Shown here: positions 61,516-64,000 of the stretch, piece by piece
Layout: every line of letters starts with the position of its first letter
How positions within the stretch are numbered: position 1 is the first letter of the stretch
IMG/VR virus record: IMGVR_UViG_3300033144_008489
Location: 1 to 64,000 of that record
Source of the DNA: a virus
DNA: 64,000 nucleotides
Strand: one strand, 5' to 3'
Made by a program: the position numbers and the translations under genes
The notes under the pieces: generated by a model
The model's database searches: none
The model's input: only the letters and a program-made list of their open reading frames with translations
Told to the model about the DNA's origin: nothing

Positions 61516-62100
61516 TCAAAATACTACCGAGACACTGGTCCCGACGGCCGCGGTAGGTGAAGGGCTTCCCACCACGCCACCGAGTCCAGCACCGGTAAGA
61601 AGAAGGTTTGCGATCCCAGTTGCGAGACCGGTCGCCAAAAGGGTGTTGTTCACGCCAGCAACAGCTTGTGCGCTTAAATTTGCGAGGAGAATAGGAATCA
61701 GCGCTGCGGGATTTGCATTGGTGACTTTTGACGTATCCCCACCGGCTGCAACTCCGATCGATGCTCCCGTGTACTGAGCCGACGAATTGAACGTAGACAG
61801 AACCCCCCCACCAACCGACATTCCGACGCCAGCAGATGAAGGGCCCGTGACCCCGGCTTGTTGAAGGCCAGCGGATACGATGTTGGGAGGTCCCGAAAGA
61901 GTGAGCTTGCCATTCACGCTCCCTGTCCCAGCGGTGCCAGCAGTGACTCCCAGCATCGTCACATTCACGGGCGCCGACACCCACGCCAGGATGGACCGGG
62001 CAACCGCTGGCGCGATCTTCGGGATCACTTGCGAGCCCGGAAACCGGGCCTGCCCAAAGGAGATGATCGCTCCACTCAAAGATGGGGTGGTGAGTGCCAT
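61516..62100 (-). CDS. Small Gly/Ala-rich probable structural protein
   Basis: 194 aa from the ATG at 62100, 4 nt after the preceding stop; the frame is open further up but there overlaps the 630-aa gene. The sequence is rich in Gly, Ala, Ser, Thr and Val with almost no charged residues (e.g. GVTAGTAGTGSVNGKLTLSG, AGVTGPSSAGVGMSVGGGV). The C-terminal stretch (LLATGLATGIANLLLTGAGL) is hydrophobic enough to be a membrane or tightly packed fibre segment. No signal peptide. Between a spike-like protein and the giant protein, it may be a small tip or plug component; family not recognised. Confidence 0.68.
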   Translation of the reverse strand: MALTTPSLSGAIISFGQARFPGSQVIPKIAPAVARSILAWVSAPVNVTMLGVTAGTAGTGSVNGKLTLSGPPNIVSAGLQQAGVTGPSSAGVGMSVGGGVLSTFNSSAQYTGASIGVAAGGDTSKVTNANPAALIPILLANLSAQAVAGVNNTLLATGLATGIANLLLTGAGLGGVVGSPSPTAAVGTSVSVVF

Positions 62101-62104
62101 AATG

Positions 62105-63997
62105 CTAGATCGGGAGACCGAGCCGGTGCCCAGTGCTGCCCATGCCGAAGAAGGCGAAAGGGAGGTTGGTGAGGGGATCGCGGTCTGTACTGCTGATGAT
62201 GCGGCCTGGGGTTCCAGCACCACCCAAGGTCGTCACCAAACTCGACAGCTTGGCGCGGATGGCCGCCTTCATGGTGATCGAGGCGAGTGCCGCGATGGTC
62301 GTCGTCAGCGTGGAGGTCATCGTCGTGCTCGTCACGGAGGTCATCCGAATCCCCGTCACGGTATCGACCGCGATCGTGTTAATGCCGGCACGCTGCGTCA
62401 CGGTTCCGATGCGGGTCTGGTACGTGATGTTCCCGACGAAGCACGTCGTTTTGTGACTGCCAATCCGGAACCGTTCGTCACGGTTGCCGAACAACATCAC
62501 GTATTTGTCCGTGTCTCCGCCGACGTGTCCGGTCAACGGGGTTCCGATGAACTTGGTTTCACGAAGTGGTGCATTCGTGGGAAGGAAATTCAACGGCCCC
62601 GAGTACAAGTTGGTCTCTCGACCCTGCACCGTCTTGTCGTGCGTGTTGCACTGGAGCAACTTCTTGTCGGTGAACACGTTGATGTTCTGCTTCGCAGACA
62701 TCAGGATCTCGTTCGTATCGACGAACTGAATACCGTTGGCTCCGGTGATTTTCGTGAAACGGCCAGATTTGATGTGGGTGTTGCCAGTCGGGCTCTCGAT
62801 GAGAACGGCCGGGAAAGTGTTCTCCTGGAGGTCCGAACTCGCGAGTCGTGCCGAAAAGCTACCTTGCGTCGTGGGGGCGTTCGCGCGAATCACGATAGCG
62901 CCCGTGTCGGAAGCGATGAGAGCCGCGATGTTGTTCGTGATGTCCCCGTTCTGAAAGTTCATCACCATGTTCGAGGCGTTGAACATCAAAGGGCCGTTCG
63001 CCTGCATCCGCATGCCACCGTTGAGCGCAAGCTCAAGGGAGTTGGCATCCTGTGACCCACTCAAGAACCCTTTCACGCTGCCGTCTTTCGTGGTCGAAAT
63101 GAACATCGGGGGGACGGAGGAGGGGTCATCGATCGGAGCATCGACACGGAACAGAGAGGCCGCGTGCTGCCCGAGGGGGAGGCCGATGCCAGAGCCCATC
63201 TGCGGTTCAATGCGGTCCGCTGCGAAGATCTGAGGGGCCAGAGGGAGACCGTAAAGCTCACGCCCTCGACGGGTGAACGCATCGTTCCCGACCACGGAAC
63301 CCAGCACAAATTGAATGTAAGGACCGGCGTTGGACATCGCCGTCACCTGCTTTGAGTTTGTGGGGAGACGGTCAGCATCAAAACCGTCTGTCTGTTCGGT
63401 GACAGGAAGAGTGCCGTCCCAAGAGTGATCGAGTTCGATGCGGTACTCGGTAAGGGTGTCCGCGTCGGAGCCACCCGACGATAGCGCGCCGTTGGTCGGG
63501 ACCGTGTTGTTCTCCGGGCTCGGATCGATGGCCACACGGTAGATGGGTTTGCCGCCATACTCGGCATCTGGAATCCCACGAGACGCGTCCAAAATGTAAC
63601 CGTCGGTTCCAATGAAAAGACCCCGACCCAAAAACGAATACGGGTCTATGTTGGTGTCGATGGAAATTCCGCTGGCAGCAAAGGGTCTCGTGGCATCGGA
63701 ACGCAAAAACACTCTGTGCGGCGACAAAGAACCTTGGGGAAGCGGCGAAGCACCCAAATCCGCTGGGGTCAGCGGATCGCCGTTGTCATCCACCTGAACA
63801 CCAGCGGTCCAGTTGGTGCCATCGCTAAACATACGACTCGGCAAGAGTTGGGCGTCGCGCTGCACCATGCCCGCGTAGACCCGAGCACCACCCATGGCAT
63901 GGAACTGCTGGAGGGACCGGAAAACGATCGCCTGATCTTGATCACGCAGTCGGATTTCGGTTGCGCGCCGGTTGGTGATCAGGACGCTCTCGTCCAT
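62105..63997 (-). CDS. Possible baseplate spike/hub-like protein with beta-helix region
   Basis: 630 aa from an ATG only 3 nt inside the window; the frame is still open at the edge, so the true start may lie outside. The central region (~residues 310-480) has short repeated strands (LELALNGGMRMQANG, MFNASNMVMNFQNGDI, AIVIRANAP, IKSGRFTKITG, EILMSAKQNINVFT), typical of spikes with interlocked or beta-helical trimers such as T4 gp5-C or VgrG. Such spikes often have repeats of this kind after an OB-fold, and the N-terminal half here is beta-rich. The C-terminal ~90 residues are Thr/Ser/Met-rich (TSVTSTTMTSTLTTTIAALA). Being upstream of gp25-J-I fits the gpV/spike position. The spike call is inference. 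Confidence 0.65.
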   Translation of the reverse strand: MDESVLITNRRATEIRLRDQDQAIVFRSLQQFHAMGGARVYAGMVQRDAQLLPSRMFSDGTNWTAGVQVDDNGDPLTPADLGASPLPQGSLSPHRVFLRSDATRPFAASGISIDTNIDPYSFLGRGLFIGTDGYILDASRGIPDAEYGGKPIYRVAIDPSPENNTVPTNGALSSGGSDADTLTEYRIELDHSWDGTLPVTEQTDGFDADRLPTNSKQVTAMSNAGPYIQFVLGSVVGNDAFTRRGRELYGLPLAPQIFAADRIEPQMGSGIGLPLGQHAASLFRVDAPIDDPSSVPPMFISTTKDGSVKGFLSGSQDANSLELALNGGMRMQANGPLMFNASNMVMNFQNGDITNNIAALIASDTGAIVIRANAPTTQGSFSARLASSDLQENTFPAVLIESPTGNTHIKSGRFTKITGANGIQFVDTNEILMSAKQNINVFTDKKLLQCNTHDKTVQGRETNLYSGPLNFLPTNAPLRETKFIGTPLTGHVGGDTDKYVMLFGNRDERFRIGSHKTTCFVGNITYQTRIGTVTQRAGINTIAVDTVTGIRMTSVTSTTMTSTLTTTIAALASITMKAAIRAKLSSLVTTLGGAGTPGRIISSTDRDPLTNLPFAFFGMGSTGHRLGLPI

Positions 63998-64000
63998 GAT

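Noticed and set aside
62101-62223. Longer N-terminus for the 194-aa protein
   Set aside because: The extra 41 codons overlap the end of the 630-aa gene and look like its out-of-frame translation.
1-64000. tRNA or rRNA genes
   Set aside because: No cloverleaf with GGTTCGA-type T-loop and matching acceptor stem was noticed on either strand. A tRNAscan run would be needed to be certain.

Overview
The window is a stretch of a large, GC-rich tailed-phage (or prophage) genome. Nearly everything is read leftward on the minus strand in tightly packed or overlapping frames (ATGA, TGATG and TAATG junctions). A baseplate J-like protein, a gp25-like wedge protein, a gpI-position protein and fibre proteins, in the order W-J-I-fibre, point to a contractile-tailed phage. 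Several very large virion proteins (3,653, 1,901, 1,832, 1,185, 1,181 and 1,143 aa) suggest a jumbo-class virion. The one plus-strand gene is a lipoprotein with a Ser/Thr/Asp and Gly-Asp low-complexity linker. That style, and its choice-of-anchor-L-like C-terminus, are familiar from myxobacteria of the Nannocystis/Plesiocystis group, so such a host is plausible but only inferred.

Layout in transcription order (right to left). 64000-50.2 kb: possible baseplate spike-like protein (630 aa), a small Gly/Ala-rich protein, a 3,653-aa giant protein and a 118-aa protein. 50.2-40.3 kb: baseplate block with a 900-aa protein with hydrophobic helical ends, a 331-aa protein, gp25-like, J-like and gpI-position proteins. 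40.2-18.4 kb: fibre and receptor-binding region. It holds a beta-helix tail fibre, a 1,832-aa lectin-like protein, a 219-aa protein, a double-HNH endonuclease, a 1,143-aa protein, a fibre gene split by an apparent 1-bp frameshift, a 1,185-aa protein, the plus-strand lipoprotein cargo gene and a 262-aa protein. 18.4-10.5 kb: a free-standing LAGLIDADG homing endonuclease, a 1,901-aa paralogue of the 1,143-aa protein, a 129-aa protein and a signal-peptide/transmembrane protein (holin candidate). A strong rho-independent terminator at 10468-10500 closes this late region.

Left of the terminator is a second operon: a GroEL-type chaperonin, a peptidoglycan-binding-domain protein, an unknown protein, an SNF2-family helicase interrupted by two LAGLIDADG inteins, an N4/N6 DNA methyltransferase, a zinc-ribbon protein possibly related to helicase loaders with an expanded acidic repeat, and the first 321 codons of a DnaB-like replicative helicase that runs off the window.

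Taken together, the right four fifths build the tail tip, baseplate and adhesion machinery and end in a possible lysis gene. The left fifth supplies DNA replication/modification and a chaperonin that may help fold the unusually large virion proteins. Four homing-type elements (two inteins, one LAGLIDADG gene, one HNH gene) lie within about 28 kb. No tRNA, rRNA, CRISPR array or insertion sequence was seen.
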